A DNA stretch of 64,000 bases, from NCBI RefSeq assembly GCF_001552175.1, contig NZ_BCQR01000031.1:19434-83433 (forward strand). The letters are read 5' to 3'. This DNA is from Actinomadura kijaniata NBRC 14229. GTDB lineage: Bacteria > Actinomycetota > Actinomycetes > Streptosporangiales > Streptosporangiaceae. The position numbers and the translations under genes were made by a program. The notes beneath the pieces were generated by a model. That model worked only from the letters and a program-made list of their open reading frames with translations, was not told where the DNA came from and ran no database searches. Every line of letters begins with the position of its first letter. Positions within the stretch are counted from its first letter, which is position 1. Below are positions 19,842-27,912 of this stretch, piece by piece.

Positions 19842-20969
19842 GTGCTCACCCACTCCGAACTCGTCCGCGTCTTCGGTCCGGACAGCGTCGTCACGCTCGA
19901 CCGCGATCAGATGGAGGGGCACGGCTTCCGGCCGGAGGACGCCGGGCTGCTGTGCGAGGTCGGCCTGCCGGTCACCGCCGGCATCCTCTTCACAATGCGC
20001 GTGGACGGCCCGTTCGACGCCCTGTCGGTCTTCGAGGCCGAGACGCCGGAACGCCCCGCGCGTTTCATGGTCCTCGGCAAGGGCCGTACCGACGACCGGA
20101 TCCGCTACGCCATGGAGCTGGAGAGCGGCAACGTCCTCCTCCTCGCGCTGGAGGACGGCGTGCCCGCCCCCGAGCCCGAGACCATCAACACCTCGCTCGG
20201 CGCGTTCGTGGAGTTCCTGTACCGGGTCGAGCTGTGCGGGCGGGAGATGGGCGGGGCGTCCCTCGAAGCGACGCGCCCCTACGTCGAGAAGCTCATCACC
20301 GACCTGAGGGCGTCTGATGAGCGCGCTCTCGCGCCGGACACGTTCTGGAGCGGGCTGATGGACGCCTACCTTCACGGTGGCGTCCCCCGGCCGCGCGAGG
20401 GCAGCCGAGCGGCGATCATCGCCGCGCTGGAGGCGCACCTCCCCGAGGACGAACCGCTGCGCTGGGCGACCGGCACCCCGCTGGGCCAAGGCGTCCAGGA
20501 GCTGAGCGCGCACCGCGCGGACGGCTACTGGCTGCTCGTCACCTGGGGCTTCAGCGACCTGGACGGCCTGCTCGACGCCGAATCCGAACCGGGCGTCAGC
20601 GGCCTCGGCTTCGAGCTGACGATGCGCGTCCCGCGTGACGAGGGCGACGAGCTGCCGCCCGGCTGGGCGCTGGGGACGCTGCGGAGCCTCGGCGAGTACG
20701 TGTTCGGCGAGGGTTACCCGTTCGCCGACGGGCACCGGATGGGCGTGGCCGGGCGGCTCGGTCCCGAGACCAGCAGGCTCGACGCGCTGGTCTTCGTCAC
20801 GGACCCGCACCTGGGCGCGATCGACACCCCGGACGGCGAGGTCGCGTTCATCACCGCCGTGGGCGTCACCCGGGAGGAACTCGCCGAGGCGAAGGCCACC
20901 GGCAACGACGCGCTGCTCGTCCGCCTCAACGGAGCGAACGGCGTCCCCGTCACCGACGTCACCCGGTGA
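19842..20969 (+). CDS. SUKH-4 immunity-like domain fused to SUFU (suppressor of fused) domain
   Basis: A 375-residue soluble protein. Residues 1 to about 150 resemble SUKH-4 family immunity proteins of polymorphic toxin systems (FGPDSVVTLDRDQ, GLLCEVGLPVTAGILFTMRV, SLGAFVEFLYRVEL). Residues about 190-375 resemble the suppressor-of-fused domain (GTPLGQGVQELSAHRADGYWLLVTWGFSDL, GFELTMRVP, LDALVFVTDPHLG, VAFITAVGVTREEL), another common immunity module. GTG at 19842 follows AAAGAGG. No toxin gene is adjacent on either side, so it could be an orphan immunity protein against non-self toxins. Both domain assignments rest on recognised sequence style, not on a search. Confidence 0.75.
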   Translation: MLTHSELVRVFGPDSVVTLDRDQMEGHGFRPEDAGLLCEVGLPVTAGILFTMRVDGPFDALSVFEAETPERPARFMVLGKGRTDDRIRYAMELESGNVLLLALEDGVPAPEPETINTSLGAFVEFLYRVELCGREMGGASLEATRPYVEKLITDLRASDERALAPDTFWSGLMDAYLHGGVPRPREGSRAAIIAALEAHLPEDEPLRWATGTPLGQGVQELSAHRADGYWLLVTWGFSDLDGLLDAESEPGVSGLGFELTMRVPRDEGDELPPGWALGTLRSLGEYVFGEGYPFADGHRMGVAGRLGPETSRLDALVFVTDPHLGAIDTPDGEVAFITAVGVTREELAEAKATGNDALLVRLNGANGVPVTDVTR

Positions 20970-21080
20970 ACGTCACCACGACGGGCGTAACGCGGAAGGA
21001 GCCTGTTCCGGTCGCCGACTGAGCATGGACGCGCGGGCCTCGCGCCGTCACGATTGAGACGGGCGATACGAGGCGGGGTC

Positions 21081-22211
21081 ATGGGCGTTTTCGAGGCCGA
21101 GCGGGACGACTCTCCCATGTCCGCCGACGCGGCGGCCTCCCTGGTCGAGGCCGACCGGAGCTCCTGCGCCCCCGAGCAGCGCGCGCTGTTCCGCTACGAG
21201 CTGGCGCGGGCGATCGGGGCCGGTTACGGGCGGGTGCTGCTGTTGCGGATCGCGCGGCCGGTACCCGTCCGCGGGGCGGTGCGCGGGCCCGCCGTCCGGG
21301 CGTTCCTGCGGCTGGCGGCCCTCGGGGCGTGGCCCTACGCGGTGACCACGGCCATCGGTGCGAACATGACCGTGCGGTCCCACCTGTACGGCGCGCTGCT
21401 GTCGGTGGTCTGCACGCTGATGCTGGCGATGGCGTGGGCCGGGTGGCGGTACGCCGAGCGCAGCGCCGCCCCCGTGGGCGAGATGCTGTGCACCTCCCCC
21501 GACGCCGAGGCGTTCGTCTCCTGGCTGGGGCGGACGCAGCGCCTCGCGCCGCAGCTCGCGTGCTCGCTGGCGGGGCTGGGCCTCGGCGTGTGCTCGGCGT
21601 ACGCGAACTTCTCGCGTCCCGGCGGCACCGGCACCTCCGCGCTGGTGTCGTACCTGCCCGCCGCGTGGGCGGGCTTCCTCGGCGGCGGCGTCCTGTACTG
21701 GATCTTCGTGCTCGCGCGGGTGCCGCTGCGGCTGCGCCGCGCCGCGCACCTGCGGCTGTCGTGGCTGGACCCGGCGCACACCCCCGGCATCGCGCGGCTG
21801 TGCACCTGCTACGTCCTGGTCTCCACGGGTCTCGGGGCGGGGGTCGTCATGATCGAGGCGGCGGGGGTGGCGATCGCGACCGGGCGGTCGCCGAGGCTGC
21901 TCGACGCGTTCGTGTTCGGATTCCCGGTCTTCGCCGCGGCGCTCGCCCTGTACGCGGGGGTGCAGCCGTTCTGGACGATGTCGCGGATCGTGCGCTCCTA
22001 CCAGCAGGAGGCGTTCGGCCCGCTGCTGACTCAGGTGGCGCGCCCCCCGCACGCCCTGCTCTTCGACCCGGCGCTGCGGGAGGCGCTGGAGACCTACCGG
22101 AGCCTGCGCGCGCTGCGCACCCTGCCGGTCCGCACGTGGGCGATCCTGCAGTACGTCACCGGCATCCTCGCCTCCCTGATCATCTTCTTCCTCCAGGAGA
22201 TCCTCAAGTAA
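21081..22211 (+). CDS. Multispanning membrane protein, unknown function
   Basis: A 376-residue protein with a cytoplasmic-looking N-terminus of about 75 residues and roughly six predicted membrane helices ([115 protein letters not shown]) plus a C-terminal anchor ([20 protein letters not shown]). I do not recognise the family. The ATG at 21081 is chosen; an in-frame ATG at 21054 is possible. The SPFH gene follows after 65 bases on the same strand, so a membrane-associated role together with it is plausible but unproven. Confidence 0.65.
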   Translation: MGVFEAERDDSPMSADAAASLVEADRSSCAPEQRALFRYELARAIGAGYGRVLLLRIARPVPVRGAVRGPAVRAFLRLAALGAWPYAVTTAIGANMTVRSHLYGALLSVVCTLMLAMAWAGWRYAERSAAPVGEMLCTSPDAEAFVSWLGRTQRLAPQLACSLAGLGLGVCSAYANFSRPGGTGTSALVSYLPAAWAGFLGGGVLYWIFVLARVPLRLRRAAHLRLSWLDPAHTPGIARLCTCYVLVSTGLGAGVVMIEAAGVAIATGRSPRLLDAFVFGFPVFAAALALYAGVQPFWTMSRIVRSYQQEAFGPLLTQVARPPHALLFDPALREALETYRSLRALRTLPVRTWAILQYVTGILASLIIFFLQEILK

Positions 22212-22276
22212 TTCTCATCTTGAGAAAACTCTGGTCCCCGGTTATCGTCCAAGTGACGACAACAGAGGGGGTCCCG

Positions 22277-23275
22277 ATGGCGGACATCCAGCGGCGGCCG
22301 TTCCTGAGCCACCTGCGCGGCGCGCCCACCAGCTACGTGCGGCACCTGCGCGGCGGACGGGTCGCGCACGAGGGCACGGGGATCTCGTTCTGGTTCCGGC
22401 CGCTGTCGGCGGCGATCAGCGAGGTTCCGGTGGACGACCGGGAACTGCCGATGCTGTTCCACGCCCGCACCGCCGACTTCCAGGACGTCGCCGTGCAGGC
22501 GACCGTCACCTACCGGATCGGCGACCCGGCGCTGGCGGCGCGGCGGCTGGACTTCGCGATCGACCCCGGCACCGGGCGGTGGCGGTCGGCGCCGCTGGAC
22601 CAGGTCGCCGCGATGCTCACCGAGATCGCCCAGCAGCACGCGCTGACCCGGCTGGCGCGCATCCCGCTGCGGGAGGCGATCACCGACGGTCCCGCCGCCG
22701 TCCGCGACGACGTGGCGGCGGGACTGGACGGCGACGCGCGCCTCACCGACACCGGCGTCACCGTGGTCGGCGTGCGGGTCGTCGCGGTGCGGCCCGAGGC
22801 CGAGGTGGAGCGGGCGTTGCAGACGCCCGCCCGCGAGCGGGTGCAGCAGGAGGCCGACCGCGCCACCTACGAGCGCCGCGCGCTGGCCGTCGAACGCGAG
22901 CGCGCCATCGCCGAGAACGAGATGCAGAACCAGATCGAGCTGGCCGCCCGCGAGCAGGCCCTGGTCGCCCGGCGCGGCGCCAACGACCGGCGCCGCGCCG
23001 AGGAGGAGGCCGCGGCCGCGTGGATCGAGGCCGAGGCCCGCGCCGAACGCGACAAGCTCGCCGCCGCCGCGCAGGCCGAGGCCCGGCGCGTGGTGGGCAC
23101 GGCCGAGGCCGACGCGCAGGCCGCGCAGCTGGCCGCCTACCGCGACGCCGACCCGGCCGTCCTGCTGGCGCTGGCCGCCCGCGCGGTCGCCGAGCACCTG
23201 CCGGAGATCGGGCAGCTCCACGTGTCGCCCGACGTGGTGGCCACCGCGCTGGCCAGGCTCGGCGGATCCCGGTGA
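22277..23275 (+). CDS. SPFH/band-7 domain protein without a membrane anchor
   Basis: A 332-residue protein. The SPFH domain occupies about residues 15-180 ([80 protein letters not shown]). A long charged helix follows (residues about 180-285, rich in EA and R repeats) that should form a coiled coil, ending with [20 protein letters not shown]. Unlike flotillins it lacks an N-terminal hydrophobic hairpin, so it probably acts as a soluble or peripheral scaffold. Its stop codon overlaps the GTG start of the next gene (GTGA), which links it functionally to the NAD-kinase-like protein. RBS AGAGGGGG precedes the ATG. Confidence 0.82.
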   Translation: MADIQRRPFLSHLRGAPTSYVRHLRGGRVAHEGTGISFWFRPLSAAISEVPVDDRELPMLFHARTADFQDVAVQATVTYRIGDPALAARRLDFAIDPGTGRWRSAPLDQVAAMLTEIAQQHALTRLARIPLREAITDGPAAVRDDVAAGLDGDARLTDTGVTVVGVRVVAVRPEAEVERALQTPARERVQQEADRATYERRALAVERERAIAENEMQNQIELAAREQALVARRGANDRRRAEEEAAAAWIEAEARAERDKLAAAAQAEARRVVGTAEADAQAAQLAAYRDADPAVLLALAARAVAEHLPEIGQLHVSPDVVATALARLGGSR

Positions 23276-24147
23276 CGCTCGCACCCCGCGCGGTGGTGGT
23301 GCACCGCCGCACCGAGTACGACGAGCTGCTGGCCCGGCACGGCACGCGCGGCCAGGCCGCTTTCCACCTGCGCACGCGGGGCCGCGACATCGCCGAGGTG
23401 GAAGCGGCCCACACCCGGGTGACGCGGGCGCGGGCCGAGGTCGCCGCGGCCGTTCCACCCCGCTGGCGGCGCGGCGCGGTGGAACGCGCCGACCTGGACC
23501 GGTTCCTGTTCGCGCCGGACGACCTGGTGGTGGTCGTCGGCCAGGACGGCCTGGTCGCCAACACCGCCAAGTACCTGGACGGCCAGCCGGTGATCGGCCT
23601 GAACCCCGATCCCGGCCGCAACCCCGGCGTGCTCATCCCGCACCCGGTCGCGGCCTGCGCCGACCTGCTGCGGGACGCGGCGGCGGGCCGCGCCGCGACC
23701 GAGGACCGGGTGATGGCGGCGGCCGTCACCGACGACCGGCGCTCGCTGACCGCCCTCAACGAGATCTACGTCGGCCACCCCTCCCACCAGTCCGCGCGCT
23801 ACCGCCTGGCCGGGGAGCGCCAGTCGTCCTCGGGCGTGCTGGTGGCGACCGGCACGGGCGCGACGGGGTGGGCGCGTTCGGTGTGGCGGGAGCGCGGCGG
23901 CCCGCCGCTGCCGGAACCGACCGAACGGGGCCTGGCCTGGTTCGTCCGCGAGGCGTGGCCCTCCCCCGCGACCGGGACGGCGTTCACCGAGGGCCGCCTC
24001 GGCCCCGGCGAGTCGCTGTCGCTGGTCTGCGAGACCGACGGCCTCGTCGTGTTCGGCGACGGCGTGGAGTCCGACCGCCTCGTCCTGTCCTGGGGCCAGC
24101 AGGTGGAGGTCACCCTGGCGTCCCGCACGCTCCGGCTGGTGCGCTAG
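23272..24147 (+). CDS. NAD kinase-like protein coupled to the SPFH gene
   Basis: A 291-residue protein of the NAD+/NADH kinase superfamily. The C-terminal signature [13 protein letters not shown] corresponds to the conserved GSTGST/A motif, and [15 protein letters not shown] and [16 protein letters not shown] correspond to the substrate-binding strands. The usual GGDGT phosphate-binding motif appears as GQDGL ([19 protein letters not shown]): the aspartate is kept but the second glycine and the threonine are lost, so phosphoryl transfer may be altered. The GTG start overlaps the SPFH stop. The 3' end overlaps the convergent XdhC-like gene by 4 bases. Function may be nucleotide sensing rather than housekeeping NADP synthesis. 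Confidence 0.78.
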   Translation: MTLAPRAVVVHRRTEYDELLARHGTRGQAAFHLRTRGRDIAEVEAAHTRVTRARAEVAAAVPPRWRRGAVERADLDRFLFAPDDLVVVVGQDGLVANTAKYLDGQPVIGLNPDPGRNPGVLIPHPVAACADLLRDAAAGRAATEDRVMAAAVTDDRRSLTALNEIYVGHPSHQSARYRLAGERQSSSGVLVATGTGATGWARSVWRERGGPPLPEPTERGLAWFVREAWPSPATGTAFTEGRLGPGESLSLVCETDGLVVFGDGVESDRLVLSWGQQVEVTLASRTLRLVR

Positions 24148-24644
24148 AACGCGAAGCCGCCGGGACGCCCGTTGCGGTCGGCCAGCAGACCCGCCAGGGT
24201 CGCGACCGCGATCTCGGCGGGGGTGCGGGACCCGATGTTGAGCCCGACCGGGCGATGCACACGAGCGATGGCGTCCTCGGAAACGCCCAGGGCGCGCAGC
24301 GCCGGAACATGCGGGGCGGGGTGGCGGGGATTGCCCATGACACCGACCCAGCGGACCGGCTGGGCCAGGACGTCCCGCAGCACCTCCCCCAGCTCGGGAC
24401 GGTGATGGTCGGTGACCACCACATCAGCGGTGCCATCGAGCTCCGGCACGCGCGCCAGAGCGTCCCCGCCCTTGCCCGCAGGATCCACCAGCAGGCAGGT
24501 AAAACCCAGGTCGGACCCGTACCGCAGCAGATACTCCGCCACAGGCGAGGCGAACACGGCGACCAGCGTGCGCTCTCCGGCAGAGCCGCCGACACGACCA
24601 TGCGCCACATCGCACGCGGGATCGTCCTCACGAGAAAGCCCCAT
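24144..24644 (-). CDS. XdhC Rossmann-domain protein
   Basis: A 166-residue protein matching the C-terminal Rossmann domain of XdhC/CoxI proteins, which help insert sulfurated molybdenum cofactor into xanthine dehydrogenase-type enzymes. Typical stretches are [25 protein letters not shown] and [32 protein letters not shown]. The N-terminal XdhC_CoxI cysteine domain is missing, as in the stand-alone short forms. The ATG at 24642-24644 is chosen from the typical short N-terminus. No molybdoenzyme gene is nearby, so its partner is elsewhere. Confidence 0.8.
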   Translation of the reverse strand: MGLSREDDPACDVAHGRVGGSAGERTLVAVFASPVAEYLLRYGSDLGFTCLLVDPAGKGGDALARVPELDGTADVVVTDHHRPELGEVLRDVLAQPVRWVGVMGNPRHPAPHVPALRALGVSEDAIARVHRPVGLNIGSRTPAEIAVATLAGLLADRNGRPGGFAF

Positions 24645-24713
24645 GCGAAACAGTCTCCCAAACCAGCCCCCGGACCGGCTTCCCGCCGCCCGCCACTGTG
24701 ACCGTGTGCGATC

Positions 24714-25189
24714 GTGGCGGATTCCGACCATCTGACCAGCACCTCAGCGGACCCGCGCAGCAGCGGTCAGGGTCGGGCAAGAGCGGGCGGCATCAACGTC
24801 CTGATGGGCGACCTCACCGCCTGCCGTGACGCGGTGGCCGTTCTGGAGGCGCGCGCATCCTTCCTGACCGCGCGGGGACGGCGCGTCGGGGACGCCGACT
24901 CCATCGCCCGACGCGCACCGCCGAACGGCACGCGCAGGTGCAGCCCTGTCTGGATGATGTCGCGCGCACGGCGATCGTGGAAGCACAGGCGGGGATCTCC
25001 CTGCCCTTCGGTGAGCCGACCACCGCGCCCCCCAACGCAGAGCCGCACAGCGTTCCCGACGACGTTCCATGGACGCTGCTGACCGGCGTGCCGGACGAGG
25101 GCATCCCTGTCACCCACCTCGCCGACGCCGACCGCGTCACTCAGGTCTCCCGAGGCCGCTGGCGCGCGATGCCCGAACACGTTCGGTGA
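24714..25189 (+). pseudogene. Possible frameshifted gene of unknown family
   Basis: Two open frames meet here: 24714 to about 24940 (LMGDLTACRDAVAVLEARASFLTARGRR) and 24938-25189 (AIVEAQAGISLPFGEPTTAPP, then PWTLLTGVPDEGIPVTHLADADRV). The second frame continues the first after a one-base shift near 24935, which suggests one broken gene. I do not recognise the product. It marks the left edge of the low-coding accessory region. Confidence 0.3.
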
Positions 25190-25192
25190 CTT

Positions 25193-25262
25193 GTCTACGT
25201 CTATGTCTACGCGCGCGCCTGCACGTATGGCGGACAGGCGAGCCGTAGACGAAGACGAAGAC
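25193..25262. repeat. Imperfect inverted repeat of GTCTAC/GAAGAC units
   Basis: The block at 25193-25210 (three GTCTAC-like hexamers) is an imperfect reverse complement of the block at 25245-25262 (GTAGAC then GAAGAC twice), with about 15 of 18 bases matching and a 34-base spacer. It lies in non-coding DNA between two gene fossils. Its role is unknown. Confidence 0.4.
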
Positions 25263-25467
25263 AATCACGCAACGTAACGAAAGGATAGTGATGCCAGACG
25301 CCGGAACTCGATGACAACGACCGCAAGTGGGCGCATCGCCAAGCCGCCCGCGCACCGAAGCGGACCGACGCGAAATGGCAGCGGATCAACTCGATCGTTC
25401 AGGCACCGAGAAGACGCAAGGAGCGGGGACCCTCGGCTGAGGGCCCCCGCTCGCTTTCCAGATCCGG

Positions 25468-25990
25468 TCAGTCCGCCGGACGCCACAGCGGTTCGAGACG
25501 ATCGGGGTTCCACCGCGCTCGGCCGTTCGCAGGGTGGAGCAGCACTGAGATCAGCGCCTCCTCGATGTAGGCCCACCGCTCGGGAAGTGTGAGGTTCGGC
25601 CACTCCTCACGCAGCCGGACGGGCCGCGCCGCCGCCCCGCACGTGCGGGAGATCCGCTGTGGCCTCGCCCGCCGTGCCGCCGTGAAGTCAGCGATGTTGG
25701 CCCGGACCTGAGCCAACTCGGCTTCACGCGACCACGGTTCCGGCTCCTCGTCCCCGCCCCGCCGCCGTGCCCTCCTCCTCGTATTTGGTGATCATCGTTT
25801 CCGTGAGTACCGCGTCCACCTTGGGACCGGGGATGCTGATGCCCCCGCAGCCACCTGGGCTTCTGGCAGGGCACGCGTGGTAGAGGGAGGCCGGGAGCCT
25901 TCGTCCGGATGGCGTGGGCCTTCACCGCGCGCAGCTTCGCGCCGCAGCCCGGCTTGCCGTAGCGCAGCGTTCCCGTGAACAGGTACTTCC
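25468..25990 (-). pseudogene. Serine recombinase (large resolvase/integrase) C-terminal fossil
   Basis: Read on the minus strand, three frames join into the second half of a large serine recombinase. First comes the start of the zinc-ribbon domain (YLFTGTLR, GKPGCGAKLRAVKAHA), then after a shift GGCGGISIPGPKVDAVLTETMITKYEEEG, then after another shift LAQVRANIADFTAARRARP and LTLPERWAYIEEALISVLLHP with the terminal ARWNPDRLEPLW. The catalytic resolvase domain is absent. At least two frameshifts make it non-functional. It shows that an integrative element once sat here. Confidence 0.7.
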
Positions 25991-26108
25991 TGCTGTTCCC
26001 TCAGCATCCCGATCGGATCACCTGCGCGGTCTGAAGACAGACCACACGGTGTCATCACGATGCGCCACGGAGGCAGCTCCGCGGTGGTCAGCGCAGGTCG
26101 CGGCGGAG

Positions 26109-26399
26109 GAGGAGCATGAGACCGGTACTCTCAAGCCGCAGGGCTCGTTCGTGGCCTATCGGCCGGATGCCATCAACGGCATCGTGCTCGACCGGCGGCG
26201 TTACCTCGCCCCGCTCCAGTGGGGACCGGTCGTGGGTGGCCGTAACGTCTTCCAAGGTGAGATTGAGCGCGCCTACCGCGAGGTGGGGATGGAGGTGGAC
26301 CACATCGACGACTACACCATCCACCACTCCATGGGCGGCGAAATCCACTGCGGGACCAACGCCGTCCGGATGGTCGCGGAACCGTGGTGGAGGAAGTGA
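26109..26399 (+). pseudogene. Protein-arginine deiminase C-terminal fossil
   Basis: The frame ending at 26399 contains the C-terminal catalytic core of a protein-arginine deiminase: FVAYRPDAINGIVLDRRRYL, GPVVGGRNVFQGEIERAYRE, VDHIDDYTIHHSMGGEIHCG and TNAVRMVAEPWWRK. In the PAD family the HxxxGEVHCGTN block carries the catalytic cysteine and a histidine, and both are still present here. Everything upstream (the immunoglobulin-like and most of the catalytic domain, about 400 or more residues) is missing, and sequence before 26109 does not continue the homology. It is therefore a truncated remnant. Confidence 0.65.
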
Positions 26400-26639
26400 G
26401 ACGCCCCGGTCGTCGCGGTTGACGGCGCGGCACCGATTCCGGGTGAACGACGTCGGGCGCCACCGCCACGGCCGCTGGCACGGCCATCGCCACTGCCGCC
26501 ATCGCCGCCGCCCCTGCCCGCCCGCAGGCGGTCCAGGTCGCCCCCGACGGTGACGATTCCCATGCCTATTACGAGAACGTCCTGGGAGCTATGCCGACGG
26601 CGACGCCTGCTCTAGGCGGTGACACTCCGCCACCCTGGG

Positions 26640-26666
26640 CGCCCGCCAACGCGGCGTTGGCGGGCG
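26640..26666 (+). terminator. Strong rho-independent-like hairpin
   Basis: CGCCCGCCAACGC (26640-26652), one base, then its perfect reverse complement (26654-26666), followed by ACTTTCTT. A 13-bp stem with a pyrimidine-rich tail on the plus strand. The gene it served appears lost. Confidence 0.7.
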
Positions 26667-26720
26667 ACTTTCTTGACCACTTCTGTGTCGATCCCGGGGT
26701 TTTGCACCTGCCGTCACACG

Positions 26721-26753
26721 GAAGGTAACTCTGCGCAATAAGCAGTTACCTTC
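26721..26753 (+). promoter_or_regulatory. 10-bp inverted repeat upstream of secreted-protein gene
   Basis: GAAGGTAACT (26721-26730) and AGTTACCTTC (26744-26753) are perfect reverse complements with a 13-base AT-richer spacer. The repeat ends 17 bases before the GTG start of the secreted protein gene, so it is either an operator or a 5'-leader hairpin controlling that gene. Confidence 0.5.
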
Positions 26754-26770
26754 TGTATGCGAGGTGTTTC

Positions 26771-27088
26771 GTGAAAAGTCTCAACGCCGTGGCCCTCACC
26801 GCATCGGCACTCCTGTCGGCCGGATTGTTCACCGCCACCGCCAGCGTCACCGCCTCGCCGGCGGCCGCCAGCCCGCAGGCGCCAATCCGCTGCGCCCTGT
26901 ACACCGCCCACGCCAAGCACACCTCGGTGGCGCATTGCAGCAGATCACGCGCCTACCAGCACTGGGTCAGGTGTCAGGACCCGCGCGGTAAGACCACCGT
27001 CGAGATCACCCGCAAGTTCACCGGCACCCGCAGCAAACTGCCCTGCCCCCACACCTACCGACTCCTCAACCACTCCATCGGAGTCTGA
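26771..27088 (+). CDS. Small secreted protein, unknown function
   Basis: A 105-residue protein starting with GTG at 26771 behind GAGG. Residues 1 to about 36 form a clear Sec signal peptide: KSLNAVALTASALLSAGLF then TATASVTASPAAASPQA, with a probable cut after an AxA-like site. The mature part of about 70 residues is basic and contains four cysteines (RCALYTAH, VAHCSRSRA, VRCQDPRG, KLPCPHTYR), consistent with two disulfide bonds in an exported mini-protein. I do not recognise the family. Similar small cysteine-bearing secreted proteins are common in actinomycetes. The inverted repeat just upstream suggests specific regulation. Confidence 0.65.
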   Translation: MKSLNAVALTASALLSAGLFTATASVTASPAAASPQAPIRCALYTAHAKHTSVAHCSRSRAYQHWVRCQDPRGKTTVEITRKFTGTRSKLPCPHTYRLLNHSIGV

Positions 27089-27683
27089 CCGGCACATTCA
27101 TCCCAGACGCCATTCACAAATGGAATGAGCCGCAAGTCCGGGCCGCCGATGCAGGGTACGGAGCGTACGACGCCATCCAGCGACCGGGACCGGCCCGAAG
27201 AGGCCGTATGCCCGGTCGCCGCGTCCGGCGGCGTGGCGGTGTCGGGGGTCATCGTGCAGGGACTCGTGGGCCTCGCGCGGGCGCGCGCCGCGTCCACAGT
27301 GTCGCTGTCGGCTTCGCGTAGCGACCGGGCGGCCTTGGAGGTGGTCAGATGGCGTCGGACCGGGCGGCTCCGAACGGACCGCCCGCGCCCGGGGCATGGT
27401 CGAGGCGATCTCGTCCGACACCGATGATGCGGGCGGTTCGGCGCCCTCCGGATGCTGGGCGAGGTCACCGTGCCCGCAGTGCTGCATCCCGAGCTGACCC
27501 GCATGGAGATCGTCGGAGGGTTCTTGGGACAGATTCCACCTCTACGACCGCTTGCGCGCCCGAGGGTGCTTCCGGCCGCGGACAAGACAAGATCTCCACT
27601 CCCTATGATCACCTATGGCATTGAAGTGCATACATATAGTGATGAAGCCGAGATGGAAGTGCATCCCACCGAAGGAGGAAGTC
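27089..27683. other. About 590 bases without a supported gene
   Basis: Several short overlapping frames exist in both directions but none has a convincing start, ribosome site or family resemblance. Near the end GAAGTGCAT is repeated at 27623-27631 and 27656-27664 just before the next gene, possibly part of its promoter. Confidence 0.5.
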
Positions 27684-27905
27684 ATGGAAGACATCTGGAC
27701 CGACAGGACCGGACCGCTGGAGGAGCTGGTGCCGGCCGAGCCGCTGGCGCTGGACCGGCGACCGGGCGGCAACAGCGGCCGCACCTGCAACCTCTCATCC
27801 GACGATGAGGCGGCCGAAGAGCCGGCGGAACAGCCGATGAAGGACCCGACAGGGCAACCGGCGGAGCGGCCGGCGCCTCGCCCGGTGACGGAGCCGCAAG
27901 AGTAG
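27684..27905 (+). CDS. Small acidic Pro/Glu-rich protein coupled to a TPR-like gene
   Basis: A 73-residue ORF with an excellent ribosome site (GGAGGAAGTC then ATG at 27684). The N-terminal half is MEDIWTDRTGPLEELVPAEP, followed by LALDRRPGGNSGRTCNLSSD with the only cysteine, then a low-complexity EEPAEQP-type tail rich in proline and glutamate. It has no signal peptide or membrane segment. The next gene starts 8 bases after its stop, so they are almost certainly co-translated. A ribosomal-peptide precursor, a signalling peptide for the TPR protein or a small regulator are all conceivable; no modifying enzyme is adjacent. Confidence 0.5.
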   Translation: MEDIWTDRTGPLEELVPAEPLALDRRPGGNSGRTCNLSSDDEAAEEPAEQPMKDPTGQPAERPAPRPVTEPQE

Positions 27906-27912
27906 CTTCCCG

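Larger units (their letters stand above)
26400..26770. other. Non-coding stretch with terminator and inverted repeat
   Basis: No gene with a start codon is supported. One frame from about 26450 to 26730 resembles the end of a lost secreted protein (alanine-rich hydrophobic run followed by QAVQVAPDGDDSHAYYENVL) but has no start. The stretch ends with a hairpin at 26640-26666 and an inverted repeat at 26721-26753. Confidence 0.5.
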
